From Wyeomyia smithii (Eukaryota; Arthropoda; Insecta; Diptera; Culicidae): 64,000 nucleotides of DNA. The notes below the pieces were generated by a model. It had not been told where the DNA came from and made no database searches. It saw nothing but the letters and a program-made list of their open reading frames with translations. The DNA is taken from the NCBI RefSeq assembly GCF_029784165.1, contig NC_073695.1:210695781-210759780 (forward strand), written 5' to 3'. Each line of letters opens with the position of its first letter. Position 1 is the stretch's first letter. Positions 1 through 10,644 of the stretch are shown here, in pieces. The translations under genes and the position numbers were made by a program.

Positions 1-300
1 TAGCGGACGGCAGAATCGTCTGGGACACTCGCGCACTGACTGCAGTTGGCTCAATTTCCATCTTAACTTTCGCTGCGCTCAAATATATTAAATACCAATA
101 TAGTTCACTTACGTGAAATTATGAAGACAAATTGAAATGACAGAAGCGTTAGTCACCTTTTCGACCGCTAGGTGCGCCACTTCTGATTTTGTTCTACACG
201 ACATGCGAAATAGAGTAACTTTTGACACTAATATTACCCTAATGGGTACACTGAAAAAAATTCACATTTTATTGTGAAGTGGACTCGGCCGAATATTTTA
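1..300. other. Unassigned sequence at window start
   Basis: I see no gene, RNA or repeat that can be supported here. The tandem repeat array begins just to the right. Confidence 0.4.
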
Positions 301-1650
301 TAATAATAAAGTTCGCCTATGCATAAGGCAATCCATGGGTGGTGTTCCACGGTTTGTACGTTTGTCGACCAACGACAATATTTTGAGTTGTAAAATGGCG
401 ACTTCCGGTGACTGGGAAACTGCCGAAAATGACCAAATACCACCTAATATTTTTTTAACCAGAATGACGCTCAGAGGCCAGAAATTGTCTCGAAATGCCA
501 GTTTGAAATCCAAGAAGGCGACTTCCGGTTTTTGAAAAATCAGACAAAATTTTGAATTGTAAGATGGCGACTTCCGGTGATTGGAAAAAAGAGGAAAATG
601 ACCAAATACCACCAATATGGATGTTTCTTTAACTAGAATGACGCTCAGAGGCCAGAAATTGTCTCTGAATACCATTTTGAAATCCAAGATGGCGACTTCC
701 GGTTTCCGAGAAACAGCGAGATATGACCAAATACCATCCAATATGGGTATTTCTGAAATCGTGGTGATGCACTGAAACCACAAATCGACCTTAGACAACA
801 TTTTGAGTAGTTAAATGGCGACTTTTGGTGACTGGAAAACTGCCGAAAACGACCCAAAAACAACTAAATATGGGTGTTTCTTTAACCAGAATGATGCTCA
901 GAGGCCAGAAATTGTCTCCAAATGCCATTTTGAAATCCAATATGGCGACTTCCGGTTCCTAAACAACAGTGGCAAAAGACCAAATAACACTCATTATGGG
1001 TATTTCCGGGATTGTTATGATGCACTGAAGCTACAAATCGACCCCAGATAACATTATGAATTGTAAACTGACGACTTCCGGTGAATGGAAAACTGCCGAA
1101 AATAACCAAATAACACCCAATATGGGTATTTCTTCAACCGGCCGATTTCCATCCAATATGAGATGTTTCGATACCAGAATGATACACAGGAGCTAGAATC
1201 GACCACAGACAACATTTTGAATTCTAAGATGGTGACTTCCGGTTTCTGTAGAACAGCCGAAAATGACTAAATAACACCTATTATTGGTGTTTCTTTAACC
1301 AGAATGACGCTCATGGGCCAGAAATTGTCTCAAAAAAAAATAGCCTAAAGGGACCAAATACCACCCAATATGAGTGTTTCTTTAACCAGAATGATGCATG
1401 GAGCTAAAAATTGCCCCCAGACACCATTTTGAATTGTAAGATGGTAACTTCTGAGAAACAGCCGAATACTACTGCATATGAATATTTCCGTAATCGAAAT
1501 AATGTATAGAAGCCAAGCATTGACCCTGGACACCATATTGAATTCGAAGATGACCACTTTCAGTTTCTGGAAAACAACGAAAATAACTGAATACCACCCA
1601 ATATGAGTGTTTTCGGAATAGAGGTGATGTACTAAAGGCAAAAGTCGAGG
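300..1650. repeat. Degenerate tandem array, about 125-bp monomer
   Basis: The motif ggcgacttccggt or a close variant recurs near 396, 519, 565, 691, 818, 945, 1069 and 1230, with weaker copies near 1440 and 1550. Spacing is mostly 123-127 bp. Between copies recur 'tttaaccagaatga', 'aggccagaaattgtct' and 'accaaataccac'. Several minus-strand reading frames stay open across the monomers (167 aa at 298-801) and repeat the same peptide phrases, but this follows from the repetition and is not evidence of a protein. It looks like an old, diverged satellite-like or minisatellite block. Confidence 0.75.
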
Positions 1651-2230
1651 ATGTTGTCATTCCGATAAAACCAATAATTTCAAACGATAAAAACAAATCG
1701 CAAGAAATCAATGAATTTGGAATGTTGAAAATTATTGAACTAAACACAAAAATAGGCGAGACGAAGTTTGCCGGGTCAGCTAGTAAATACATAAATATGC
1801 TGGTTAAAGGAAATCTGCAAGTGATGAAAACGAACGAACGAACATTCAATGTTATCTAAGCTAAAAGTTGCACAACAACCATATACGACTATTGACAACC
1901 ATTGTGCGGTTTCTCCTTTTATCTTTTTTCACGAGGTAATTGAAATATTCATTTAATTGTACACTTCGTGGCCTGATTATTGAGCTTGAGCTTGACGGCC
2001 GCACATTTCGAAGTTGATTCCCGTGATGGATCTGAGCTAGTGAAGTTACACAGGGAACCACGTATATAGCAACTTGGGATTAGTTTACCATTTACACGTC
2101 TTGGCCTGATTATTTGAATATTTCTACTTCGTGCCACGATAAGCTACATCTATTATATTATCAATATTTAACTCCCGGAATGGCGTTAGTTTTACATACA
2201 AACAATATACGCACGAAATCTGCAACATAT
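1651..2230. other. Non-coding, repeat-like sequence
   Basis: No gene is visible. 'tggcctgattattgagc' near 1970 and 'tggcctgattatttga' near 2102 are similar words that suggest repeat-derived DNA, but no element boundary is clear. Confidence 0.3.
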
Positions 2231-2701
2231 TTTTTTCTGTGAAAGTATGAAATTGAGTCAACTAAATCTAAAATTGAGTAAATTTAGTTTCGTGTGTGAC
2301 AATGTCACACGCTCACAGAAATTCAACAACAATGCACAGTGGTACAGTACACGCTGCTTTATTTTAACTCTAATTTGATTAGGATCTACTCAGTTTGGTA
2401 TTCTTATGCAAAATGTCAAAAAGTGAGTTATCGGGTACTGGATAATTGAGTAACATTTACCCAAATTTTCATAATTACCATGTTTACTCAGTTTTGAGTT
2501 ATTATCCATGATGTTTACTCACCCCTGAGTATATGTATATGTCAAAAGTTTTCAACAGCGATATTATCTGTTTCTGAAGAACAATTGGTGTCGCTTTTTA
2601 TTCGTTTGCTAGCAGTAAGTATTTGATCTTTCATCAAATCAATAATTTCCTAATCAATTACATTACAAACAACATGTAACAATATTCCAAAACAATTTCA
2701 G

Positions 2702-2991
2702 CTCAACATCATTATTGCAGAGGGTTTGAAAACATAAAAAACATCTCTTCAAAATTAACAACCGCATGTTGTGTGTCCTGCGATGCCGTTTTAGGTCGGG
2801 CTTTTATTCGTGATAATGAACGGAAACATTTGTATCGATGTACAGTGCCCAATACATGCAATCGATACAATTTAAATCCTTCGCAGTGTTTGGTGACGGT
2901 TGATGACGGATTTTCCGGTGTGCGTACTGTACAAAAACATGAGCCACAGTTCACGGGCAACTGTGAACCGGTTGGTTGCCGCATTATATAA
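2702..2991 (+). CDS. Candidate Cys-rich terminal exon, unknown product
   Basis: A splice-acceptor-like tract ending 'aacaatttcag' at 2701 is followed by an open frame, in the phase that leaves one base before the first full codon. It runs about 95 codons to the TAA at 2991. An AATAAA lies about 45 bp downstream, so the layout fits a last coding exon. The peptide has a doublet CC, then CD, YRC, NTC, SQC, GNC and VGC, with the phrase VRTVQKHEPQ. Cysteines followed by a His near the end faintly recall FLYWCH-type zinc fingers found in transposon proteins; this is a guess. No upstream exon was found. It may equally be part of the surrounding repeat. Confidence 0.3.
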
Positions 2992-3033
2992 AGACACGTG
3001 AATGATTTAAAACTTTTATAATGTTCCGATAAA

Positions 3034-3041
3034 AAATAAAT
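3034..3041 (+). promoter_or_regulatory. AATAAA polyadenylation-like signal
   Basis: The segment aaaaataaat lies 40-50 bp past the TAA of the candidate Cys-rich exon. In AT-rich DNA this signal is common by chance, so it is only supporting evidence. Confidence 0.25.
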
Positions 3042-3317
3042 CTATGATTTTGATTGTTCTGAATTTATTTTATTTATTGAGTCAGATTTACAAAAACCAG
3101 AAATCATCAAATTTCCAAATTTGGGCAAACTGGGTAACTTGTACTCATTTTCGTTAATGCCTGGTTTGCATAAACAGAGTAGATTCTAATCAGTTTTTGA
3201 CGTATGACGCCCTTACTCAGAAGTGAGTAACCGTAAAAGTACTCAAATTAGGGTATCTCCACTTTTTTCAAAAATGGGTCATATCTAACTCACTTTAGAG
3301 TAACAAATAATGAGCGT

Positions 3318-4031
3318 GTAAGGCAATGTAGGCGGACACGAGTTTCTCGATGCGATTTTGTGGTTTTAGAGTAAAATTTTTTTCTAAGAACTTGTTTCTT
3401 ATATTTAGTATATTTTCTATGTGCAAATGAAAATTAGGGTGGTCCTGAAATCGACTAAATGAAAAAACTAACTTTTTATTTGCATGAACAAATGTATACA
3501 TTCATCGGCACAGTTGTAGATCAACTAATTTTAAGCAACTTTCGGTATTTCTTCACAATATTTATGCAACATTTGTTCTATCAAATGATACCAAATAATA
3601 TTATTTATGTTTGCCCTAAACGGAGCCATCAATATATCAAAAGGGCCTATTTTTAAAATAGAAATAGTGAAAACTCTTCATCTGTATAATATATCGACAA
3701 TGTTTTTTCGTCAAAATTTGCGTATTTTTGATTAAAGTTACCGAAAAAAACTTCGTTTTTAAATTTGAATTGAAAAAATAGAGCGAAAAGACTGTTTTTG
3801 GAAACCAAATTTCATGTCTACAAAAAAGTTTTTTTACAAAGTTACTTAGAATTAGTTGGTCTACAAGTTTGCCAAAGAATGTTTTATTTCGTTGATTTTA
3901 GGACCACCCTAATTTTCATTCGCACATGAATAGAGGACTATGTATAAGAAACAACTTTTTACAAAAACTATGGCTTTAAACCGCAAACCAAAATCGCAAC
4001 GAAAAGCCTATGTCCGCCTAAATTGCCTTAC
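3318..4031. mobile_element. Non-autonomous DNA element with about 130-bp inverted repeats
   Basis: The left arm starts 'gtaaggcaatgtaggcgga' at about 3318 and includes 'aattagggtggtcctgaaat' near 3433. The right arm is its imperfect reverse complement: 'ggaccaccctaattttcatt' near 3901 to 'tccgcctaaattgccttac' at 4031. Both arms carry the block 'aaaatcgca' and the run of A/T around 'ttcttatatt'. The interior holds only A/T-rich sequence without a transposase. This is the layout of a MITE or foldback element; no target duplication was clear. The right arm may extend to about 4046 through 'tgtaccactgtgca'. Confidence 0.7.
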
Positions 4032-4327
4032 TGTACCACTGTGCAATGAGTTTAGTTACCTTTTTCATCACAAGAGGGGGTGTTCCCTGTCTGTCTTCAC
4101 TGGAATATATGGGAAATTCGAGAGTGAACTATATTGTTATTTTAAGATATTTGCTGCGCTGCCCATATTTTGGATATTGTTTTTTCCCAAAATTTGGCGT
4201 GGCAACATCTTCCCATGTCGGACCATTTTCATCGTCGCCACTACTTTAATGCTGGTATTCCAAATATTTAATGAAAGCGAAATTATTTTTATAATGCAAT
4301 AATGTTTTTGCGTGAGTATTTACATTT

Positions 4328-4365
4328 TTTTCTTCACATATCATTTATTTGACACGGCACTCGAA
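4328..4365 (-). mobile_element. 38-bp LINE 3' tail flanked by an 11-bp target duplication
   Basis: Read on the minus strand this is 'gtgccgtgtcaaataaatga' followed by 'tatgtgaag' and an A-run. It matches the 3' terminus of both I-like LINEs in this window (27943-28000 minus, 45303-45337 plus). The direct repeat 'tatttacattt' flanks it at 4317-4327 and 4366-4376. The simplest reading is a retrotransposition event that copied only the last few dozen bases of a LINE. It sits at the 3' edge of the neighbouring RTE relic. Confidence 0.6.
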
Positions 4366-4374
4366 TATTTACAT

Positions 4375-5640
4375 TTATCCGCAGAATCGATCTCTGAGTA
4401 GAAATCGTGTCAGTTTTTTCGGGAATCCGTTGTCGTGTTGTCGATCGACTGTACCATACGCCGCGGTGAAATCAATGACGATATGATGTGTGGGCATGTT
4501 GTATTCGCGATCTGTCGGATTGAAAAGATCTAGTCCGTTGAGGCACTGGCTCCCAAAATGCCCGCTTGGTACTGACCCACGAATCTCTTGGTTAAAAGTG
4601 ACAGAAGACGGCATAGGATCTGCGAGGGTATTTTGTAGGCGGCACTTATGAGCGAGATATCGTGGCAGTTGCGCCACTCCAGTTTGTCGTCCTTTTGTAT
4701 AGGCCGGGTAGACGACTGCTCCATCCACCCGTCTGGCACCTTTCTTCCTCCCACATCCAGGAAAAGACCCAGTGTAGTGCGCTTGCCTGCACCTACCTTT
4801 CATGCTTGAAAAGCTCCCTCGGCAGCCGGCGGATTTGTTGTTCTTCAGCTTCCCGATCTCACAAGGAACTTCATAATCAATGGGGGCTGGTACTCGGTCA
4901 TCTGTTAGTGGGGTTCTTCATAGTTCCTGTTCCACTTCTGCTTGCTGTATCGCCATTTAGGTGTCCATCGAAGTAGTCCTTCCACCTGTTGACCATCTCG
5001 CTGGCATCCGTGAGAAGGTTCGCATCCTTCTGTGTGACTGGTTAACCTTCTTACAGAATTTCCGCGTATCGCTGGCACGGAACAGTTGCTCGAGCTCCTT
5101 ATGTGCACGATCCTCTTGCTGGTGCTTATTTCGACTGAGAATCGTGGTCATACTGTTCCGTGCCCATTTATATTTGGCCTTGTTCTCCTTCATTGACTTG
5201 CACAGGTAGGTCGCCTCAGTCTTCTCATTCACTACCCCGTCGCATTTCACCTCAAACCAGTTGTTTCTGCCTATCGCCTTCGTTCCTAGTGTCGCCGGTG
5301 CGTTTTCCCTAGCTGACATCTAGCTGTCCGCTATTGGTTTTCTCACTTCGACTTGTTGCGCTTATTCCTCCACACAGCCTTGGAGTACAGAGCTGCTTGT
5401 TGTACGTTGGTCAGGTGATCTCCATGTAGTTTCGTGAATGCCTTGTACTTCGGACTACCAGTCCTTGGGAAGCTGCAAAGTTTATCTGTCGCTGGCCGTT
5501 GTTGCTCGTTTGTACCCACTTTCTTGTTTTTCAAGCAGTAAGCAAGACATCTCAAAAGAACAACACCTAAAACACGTTCCATGCTTAAGCGATTAACGGC
5601 CACAAGTCTCCTAACGCTCAGATTGTTAGACAGATGTTAT
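4375..5640 (-). pseudogene. RTE-type LINE relic (endonuclease end, linker, RT start)
   Basis: Several minus-strand frames give pieces of one non-LTR polyprotein in the right order. From the 5' side: an endonuclease C-terminal phrase with INFAAS-like 'DKLCSF' near 5480; a linker rich in charged residues at 4957-5319 (NNWFEVKCDGVVNEKTEA, then EDRAHKELEQLFRASDTRKF); and the RT start at 4375-4803 with REYNMPTHHIVIDF and TAAYGTVDR, the region of the first catalytic Asp. Family knowledge: this phrase set is typical of RTE-like elements. Frames change at least twice and there are stops, so it is dead. It stops at LTRFLLRDRF, before the FADD motif, so the fragment is truncated at its 3' side. The exact clade is not certain. 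Confidence 0.7.
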
Positions 5641-5773
5641 TTACACTGGCCTCCCAGGTCCTTTGGGCAAGCTGAATCAACAAGTGGACATTGCAAAATT
5701 TGAAAAGCTAGGCATGGGAAGCATACTGCTCCTGTGATTTTAAACGTCCGTTCAGTGTTTAGTAGTGATTTCA

Positions 5774-6250
5774 CAGTGCAACAATTTTTTTGACTTGGCT
5801 TCTATGTATGATTTTTTGATGAAGTTTGATGCGAAACTAAATTCCCCCGAGTTTGAACATATTTCAACTTAAGGGGCAACAAATGGTGCCATTGTAAATT
5901 TTTGAGTGATAGGAAATTTTTGACGTTTTTTCGACGCCATTTTATTGTAAGACCAAATATCAAAATTCTAAAAGTTTGTCCACATATTAGCAGCTTTTTA
6001 CCCATCTTTAAAAAAACAGATCTTAATTCGGACGTAAACTGAGCTCAAAACGGTGATTCTACGAAACCGGTTTTGGCATGGTTTTAGTATATTTCACAAA
6101 GCAAAAAAAAAAATGTATATCGAGTATGTCTGATTATTGATGGTAATGCGCTAAAATCTAAAAGTGGTAGTCAAATTATATCTTATATTGAGTAGAAAAG
6201 TCTCAGAAATGGATTGGTAGGTGCCTGATTTACGTAAAATGTCAGCAACA
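5774..6250. repeat. Dispersed repeat, copy 1 (about 470 bp)
   Basis: From 'cacagtgcaacaattttttt' near 5774 to 'acgtaaaatgtc' near 6240 this matches 15620-16090 closely, including 'gtttgtccacatattagca', 'gattctacgaaaccgg' and 'gtggtagtcaaattatatct'. The ends start with CACAGTG, as do several other elements in the window. No transposase lies beside this copy; the second copy abuts a mariner pseudogene. Confidence 0.7.
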
Positions 6251-6377
6251 TGTCAATTTTGCCCCAGTTCCCCTACAATTATAAAATAGGTTTATCTCGA
6301 CGTTAAATTACCTTTTTTGAAATCTGTTTAACGTAATATTAAAAGTGTAAGCGATACTCAAAGATACAATAACAATT

Positions 6378-6537
6378 TGTCTTCACATAATCATCTCCTT
6401 TTTGCGGTGAGGGGATCGCATTTAACTTTATCGAAGACGCGATGATTCTGTCTCATAGCTGAAGCGCGATTTCTATGTTTTGACCGGCCATAGCCAAACC
6501 CCCTCCCCGCAAAAGGGGAAGGATCGTGTAAAGACGA
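6378..6537. mobile_element. 160-bp MITE with about 37-bp inverted repeats
   Basis: Left arm 'tgtcttcacataatcatctc' at 6378 through 'tgcggtgagggg'; right arm is the imperfect complement, 'cccctccccgcaaaagggga' to 'gtgtaaagacga' at 6537. The core has no coding potential. Target duplication not resolved. Confidence 0.6.
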
Positions 6538-6868
6538 CTAAAATAGACTAAAGATTGTACTCATAATATATGCAAAACTTTCTTTTGTGTTAAACTTTTT
6601 ATTGCATGCAAAAATCGCTAAAATTTTAAGTAAAACTAGTCTAAAGTGTAATGTTTACATGTGCAAAATTTAGTTACAATCTGTTAAGTGGTCTTCGGAA
6701 TGGCATCCAAGCAAGAGTGTTTCTTCAAAAAAATATGACGCGGTCATAGAAAATTCAGGCCATCACAATATCCTGTCAGAAGATCGGATACTACTAATGC
6801 TCGAGGTATATTCCTTCGAGCATGCAGAGGGTTGACATCGGTTTTTGTATGAACTATGAACCGCAGCT

Positions 6869-7195
6869 CTAAGACCAAAAACCCTTTTTTATTGCCGAAT
6901 CGATTTTATTTTCTTCGTGACACTGTAAGCAACAGCCAGAGTTAAATCTTCCTGTTTTGGCAACCCTTTCCATAATCAAAACAAACTTCGATTCTGGTAG
7001 CAGCAAACTAAGGGCAGCGTCAGGGTTGTCAGGTTTACAGATAAATCTTTTATAGATGGATATCATAATGCTCAAAACAGATACCACAAAGTGAGTAGGT
7101 ATATGATCCAATAGATTTTTGTGTTTTCCGGTGCTTAGTAATCCTGTTATGTCCCCACCGTAGCCAGTAGTGATTTCTTCAAAAATTTTCCCCAT
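6869..7195 (-). other. Unrecognised 108-codon open frame
   Basis: The frame starts with MGKIFEEITTGYGGDITG and includes CCLQCHEENK near its end. I do not recognise it. It lies directly 3' (on the minus strand) of the Jockey-type relic, so it may be relic sequence. No splice or promoter evidence was found. Confidence 0.15.
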
Positions 7196-7229
7196 ACTTT
7201 AACAACGAAGGTTGATGCAAATAAAAACA

Positions 7230-8330
7230 GCATACATCTGGGAACTTAGTGCGGCCTTTGATTCAAGCGCGGTGTTTGGATTAGACCGCGTTCAGTTTTG
7301 GGCAAATCTCTTGATAGCTTGGTAGTCTTAATGGAACATGCCGATGCCAATACTCAATAGCAATACTCCAGATTTGAGCGGACAAGCGAGCAGTACAGGC
7401 TTTTCAAGCAGAAGATGTTTGTTAAATTTCTGGTCATGCGGAAGATGAAGCCCAAGCAACTTTGTATTCGAACCTAATTGTATCTTTTCTACGGCAACAT
7501 AAAGTCACTAAACATTCCATTGGATTTAATGCCGCCCGATTCCATCGATTTGCTGCTGGAGATCCAAGAGTATCATCGTCATCTCCAATTTTGCGGTAAA
7601 TTCTAAATTAATTAGCGAACGATAAACTCAGTCCATCGAGTGCATGATTGACGTCATTAAAATAGAGCAGAAAGATTAGAGGTTCTAGGTGACTGCCCTG
7701 AAGTATACCTAAAGTGGCCGTAAATGGAGCCGCCGTAAATGGAGCCGACTATTCACGCTGAGCTGGCGGTTGGTTAAATGAAGCTCAAACCACCTTTGAA
7801 GTGAATCATCGATACCTTTTTTTTAATTTAGCTAGGGTGATTTTATGATTAATCTTGACGAAAGCCGCATACAAATCAGTATGTTGTTACATCTGTTTGG
7901 CAGTTCTTCTCAAATCCTTCGGTGACGAAGGAGGTTAGAGAAAGCAAATTTGTAGTGGTTGACCTATTTGGCATGAATCCGTGTTCCTAATCAAAGATAA
8001 GGGTTTGCAATGGAAAAAACTGAGTTCGTTACCACTAGTTCGAACAGCGTTGACACCGCACACATTACCGAAATTTCTGTATAATTATCAAATGTTATTT
8101 TAATCATCTTTTTCTATAGACCGGGAAGACAAAAGCAGACTTCCAAAGATAGGTTCCAGCCCGCAGTGATAACCAAAACAGGTGTCGCAGTGGTTATAGG
8201 AAGCCTTCAATACACATCTTCAATACGATAACAAGAGTTGCGTCAGGTCCAGAAGAAAGCGACGATTTCAACTTGGAGGCAGCTGTGATAATATTGTCAT
8301 TGTTATTGAATCAGGTATGTGGTGATCTGA
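7230..8330 (-). pseudogene. Jockey-clade LINE reverse transcriptase relic
   Basis: No long frame survives, but translating the minus strand in shifting frames gives RT landmarks in order: SSLSSGPDA and RAGTYLWKSAFVFPVYRK near 8120-8310; a stretch like ELSFFHCK near 8010; YAAFVKINHKITLAKL near 7830-7870, corresponding to the usual AFDKVNHKIL block; a PQGSHLGPL-like block, then FNDVNHALDGLS near 7640-7690; and the thumb region ending KLNAV near 7290. Known for the family: these phrases mark Jockey-type RT. The YADD core is not legible. Many stops and shifts make it an old relic. Confidence 0.6.
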
Positions 8331-8988
8331 CAGAACAATTCTTCTGGCAACCCAGCACGGCTAGAGAGTGGAGTGGACAATAAAGAACGCATGTGCATAA
8401 ATACAGACTGTTTCTTTTCGGTTAAGCACCACAAAATACATGTGTTGTTGCCTATGCCACCTGATCTAGACCACTTCCCATTCCTTTACGTTGAACTCTA
8501 TGATACCTTCGTGTGTACTGTGCCTGTGGATTCAAATTGTTCCACTAGACACTCAATTGTTGTTTGGCAGGACGATTATGACGACCATAAATTGGACGTA
8601 GCGTTTTTAAAGTTGAGGCCACTGACTCCGAATTTTTAATAATCTCGACTCGTTGTTGAATCGTTAATCTCTCCGTTATGAAATGGCAAACCTTTCTGAG
8701 GAAAAATGTGAAGAAAGCGTGCAAAAATATGGCTTCGTTTGCTGTCCCTATCGATCTACTTTTGTGTCGTTCTTATTGAAAAACCGTTTATGATTCATAT
8801 TGGCTCCGCCCCTTGCCTTTTTTGAGTTACTAATAAGTCATAGAACAATTATCTATACTCATTTTAGACTAACCGTGTAACTTGGGTATAGGCAAGATTT
8901 GGAACGTTGTCAATATTATCAGTCGTAGGATTACCGTGAAGCCGGAGCGTGATGAAGAACAGAATTCACTAACAGTACAGGTGCCCAG

Positions 8989-9205
8989 ATAGTCTCGAGG
9001 TACGATGCTGGCCCATCAAGCCAGTCGATGTAGGTTCGAGTCTCGGCTTGGGGGAGACTGTTAGTGTCAGTAGGATCGTAGCGCTAGCCCCGAAATTGTC
9101 CTGTACACTTAACAGTCGGCTGCGAAGTCTGTGTATAAACAAACAGAAGGTCAAGTTCCGAATCGGAATGTAGCACCAAGGCGATGCTTTTGCTTTGCTT
9201 TGTTT
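8989..9205 (+). mobile_element. tRNA-derived SINE with 13-bp target duplication
   Basis: The head has an A-box-like region around 'tacgatgctggccc' and a B box 'ggttcgagtctc' near 9032, as in RNA polymerase III promoters. The tail is 'gcttttgctttgctttg'. The direct repeat 'tacaggtgcccag' flanks it at 8976-8988 and 9206-9218. A close relative lies at 36981-37198. The family resembles tRNA-related SINEs of Aedes; I do not assign a name. It sits in what would be the intron after the candidate exon at 9229-9451. Confidence 0.85.
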
Positions 9206-9228
9206 TACAGGTGCCCAGGTAGCTCGTA

Positions 9229-9790
9229 AGTTTGTGACAATACTCACAAAACACAGATCAAACATCCGACCATTCTCATTGAGAACTTCGTAGATTTGCT
9301 GTAACGTTGCTGAGTTGTAACAATCGAGTACCTCAGGATCTAGATACATAAAACTGTTATTTGAAGAGAGCACCATTTCCATTCTGGGAGGTTGAAACCA
9401 CAGGATTTCATCGAAAAAATCGGCATCGGTGGTTCGATCGGGTAAAAGGTACACCTCACAAATGTGAAAATTTGTGGTAAGAGAGTACTACAGTCATCAA
9501 AATTTGTTCTGCGTTGCTCCACAATTAGCTTCGAAGTTTTAAAACTGTGAACTCACAACGTACAGCTGACAGATCTTATCCAACAGTTGCTTTAGGCGGG
9601 GCGCGATCGCATCGGATAACCTCGTAATCGGGGCCGAATAATTGATGGGAAACGGTCTTGTAGTTGAGTCTCGGTTAATGCGATGATGTCGTATAGGCAG
9701 TTGGAAAAAGCTAGTCTGGTGAAACTCTGTTTTGGCCAAGCCGCCAAATTCGCCAGAAATACGCCCAATTGAAACACTCTGGGCGAGCTG
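9229..9790 (-). CDS. Two candidate exons of an unidentified gene
   Basis: On the minus strand an acceptor 'gcttttttccag' near 9791 opens a frame from about 9790 to 9550 (about 80 codons, with PINYSAPITRLSDAIAP and LKQLLDKICQLY). A possible donor gttgtgag follows. A second acceptor, 'tttcacatttgtgag' near 9452, opens a frame with LLPDRTTDADFFDEILW and LDCYNSATLQQIYEVLN, ending DLCF before a good donor GTGAGT at about 9229. Composition looks protein-like. I cannot name it; a chemoreceptor or ion-channel fragment is only a guess. The first donor and the join are uncertain. A SINE lies in the next intron. Downstream exons were not found. Confidence 0.25.
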
Positions 9791-10314
9791 GAAAAAAGCA
9801 AATAGATCTTCAAAAACAATCAGGATTTAATGAAAGAGTCAATCTATTGTTTCTTTAACCAAAAGTATGAGATATTCAATTCTTATCAGTTCAACCGTTA
9901 CATTTTAATGCGATATTAGAACTGTTGAAAAATCTATCCTAGTCGAAATGAACAACCATATGTGGTTAGTGTTCCGTGTTCACTGATATAGTTATAATGC
10001 CGTTTTTAATGGTACAAACACGCAGAGATAAATAGGAGTAACCTGTTCCAATTTTCGTTCCATTGTTTTTCAAGGAAACTTGGTCGCTAAATGGACTCAA
10101 CCAGACTAGATTTGAAAATAGTTGACAGTATAAGATTTCTCCTCCTTTTACCAAAAATACATGAATAAATTAGTTTGTTAAAATTGAAACAATTTTCTCA
10201 ATGTATAACAAATATGCCCACATTTTAACAGTTTGTCGTTACCAAAAACCGATCCAAAATAGCGATATGATAATTGAAATAATATTCAAACTAATTGACA
10301 TAATATTGCACTAC

Positions 10315-10644
10315 CTCCAAAGCATCCAGTAAAATTTTTTCCGGTGATTTAATCTTCGGCGAGTTCCGCAGTTTGCTGGTTAGTGCCGATATTTTACCAC
10401 TCTTATGCTGCTCCAGGCTTGACTCATTCTGGTCCACGAAACAAGCGTACAGCTTTGGCTGCTGTTGGGGTACGTTCTCCGTGAGGTTCACGTTCCCACT
10501 ACGACTAGACTTACTTCCGGTCAGCTTAACCATGGTGACAATCGTAATGTTCATATTGATCCTGATCATGTAGTTGACCGCGAATCCTACAAACACTAAG
10601 TACCATAATACTGTTCGTGCGTTCACTTTCGGTTCGTTGCCCAT
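10315..10644 (-). CDS. First exon of an SLC17-type (sialin/phosphate) transporter
   Basis: The frame starts at an ATG in good context (aaaATGggc) and reads MGNEPKVNARTVLWYLVF, then GFAVNYMIRINMNITIV. This hydrophobic first segment with NYMIRINMNITIV is highly typical of the first membrane helix of SLC17 anion transporters of the major facilitator superfamily. A long polar loop with NLTE and NESS glycosylation-type sites follows (about residues 43-100), as expected for the first extracellular loop. The exon probably ends at GAG before gtagtg (10315), after LLDALE, phase 0; the frame then runs to a stop at 10291. The conserved next exon was not seen to the left in this window, so the gene is either split by a long intron running beyond position 1 or is a broken fragment. 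The substrate cannot be told. Confidence 0.65.

Larger units (their letters stand above)
2233..3300. repeat. GAGTAA-rich repeat region, possible TIR element
   Basis: The words gagtaa and ttactca recur in both orientations near 2256-2280, 2395-2530 and 3170-3300, as in a transposon with subterminal inverted motifs. They bracket the candidate Cys-rich exon at 2702-2991. No clean terminal repeat or target duplication could be fixed by eye. The word 'tgcacagtggtacagta' at about 2333 recurs inverted near 4030-4046, at the outer edge of the next element. Confidence 0.35.

Noticed and set aside
298..801. 167-codon minus-strand frame
   Set aside because: It lies across the 125-bp tandem array and its peptide is a repetition of the monomer; no start context or splice evidence.
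300..1650. CRISPR-like array
   Set aside because: Units are contiguous diverged monomers without unique spacers, in a eukaryotic context.
2712..2984. 90-codon minus-strand frame with several Cys
   Set aside because: It is antisense to the candidate Cys-rich exon; the plus-strand frame has acceptor and polyadenylation context, this one has none.
8373..8639. 88-codon plus-strand frame (MDNKERMCINTD)
   Set aside because: Antisense to the region just 5' of the Jockey-type relic; no motif.
8989..9205. Possible true tRNA gene
   Set aside because: Only the A/B-box head is tRNA-like; the body, tail and 13-bp duplication show it is a SINE.
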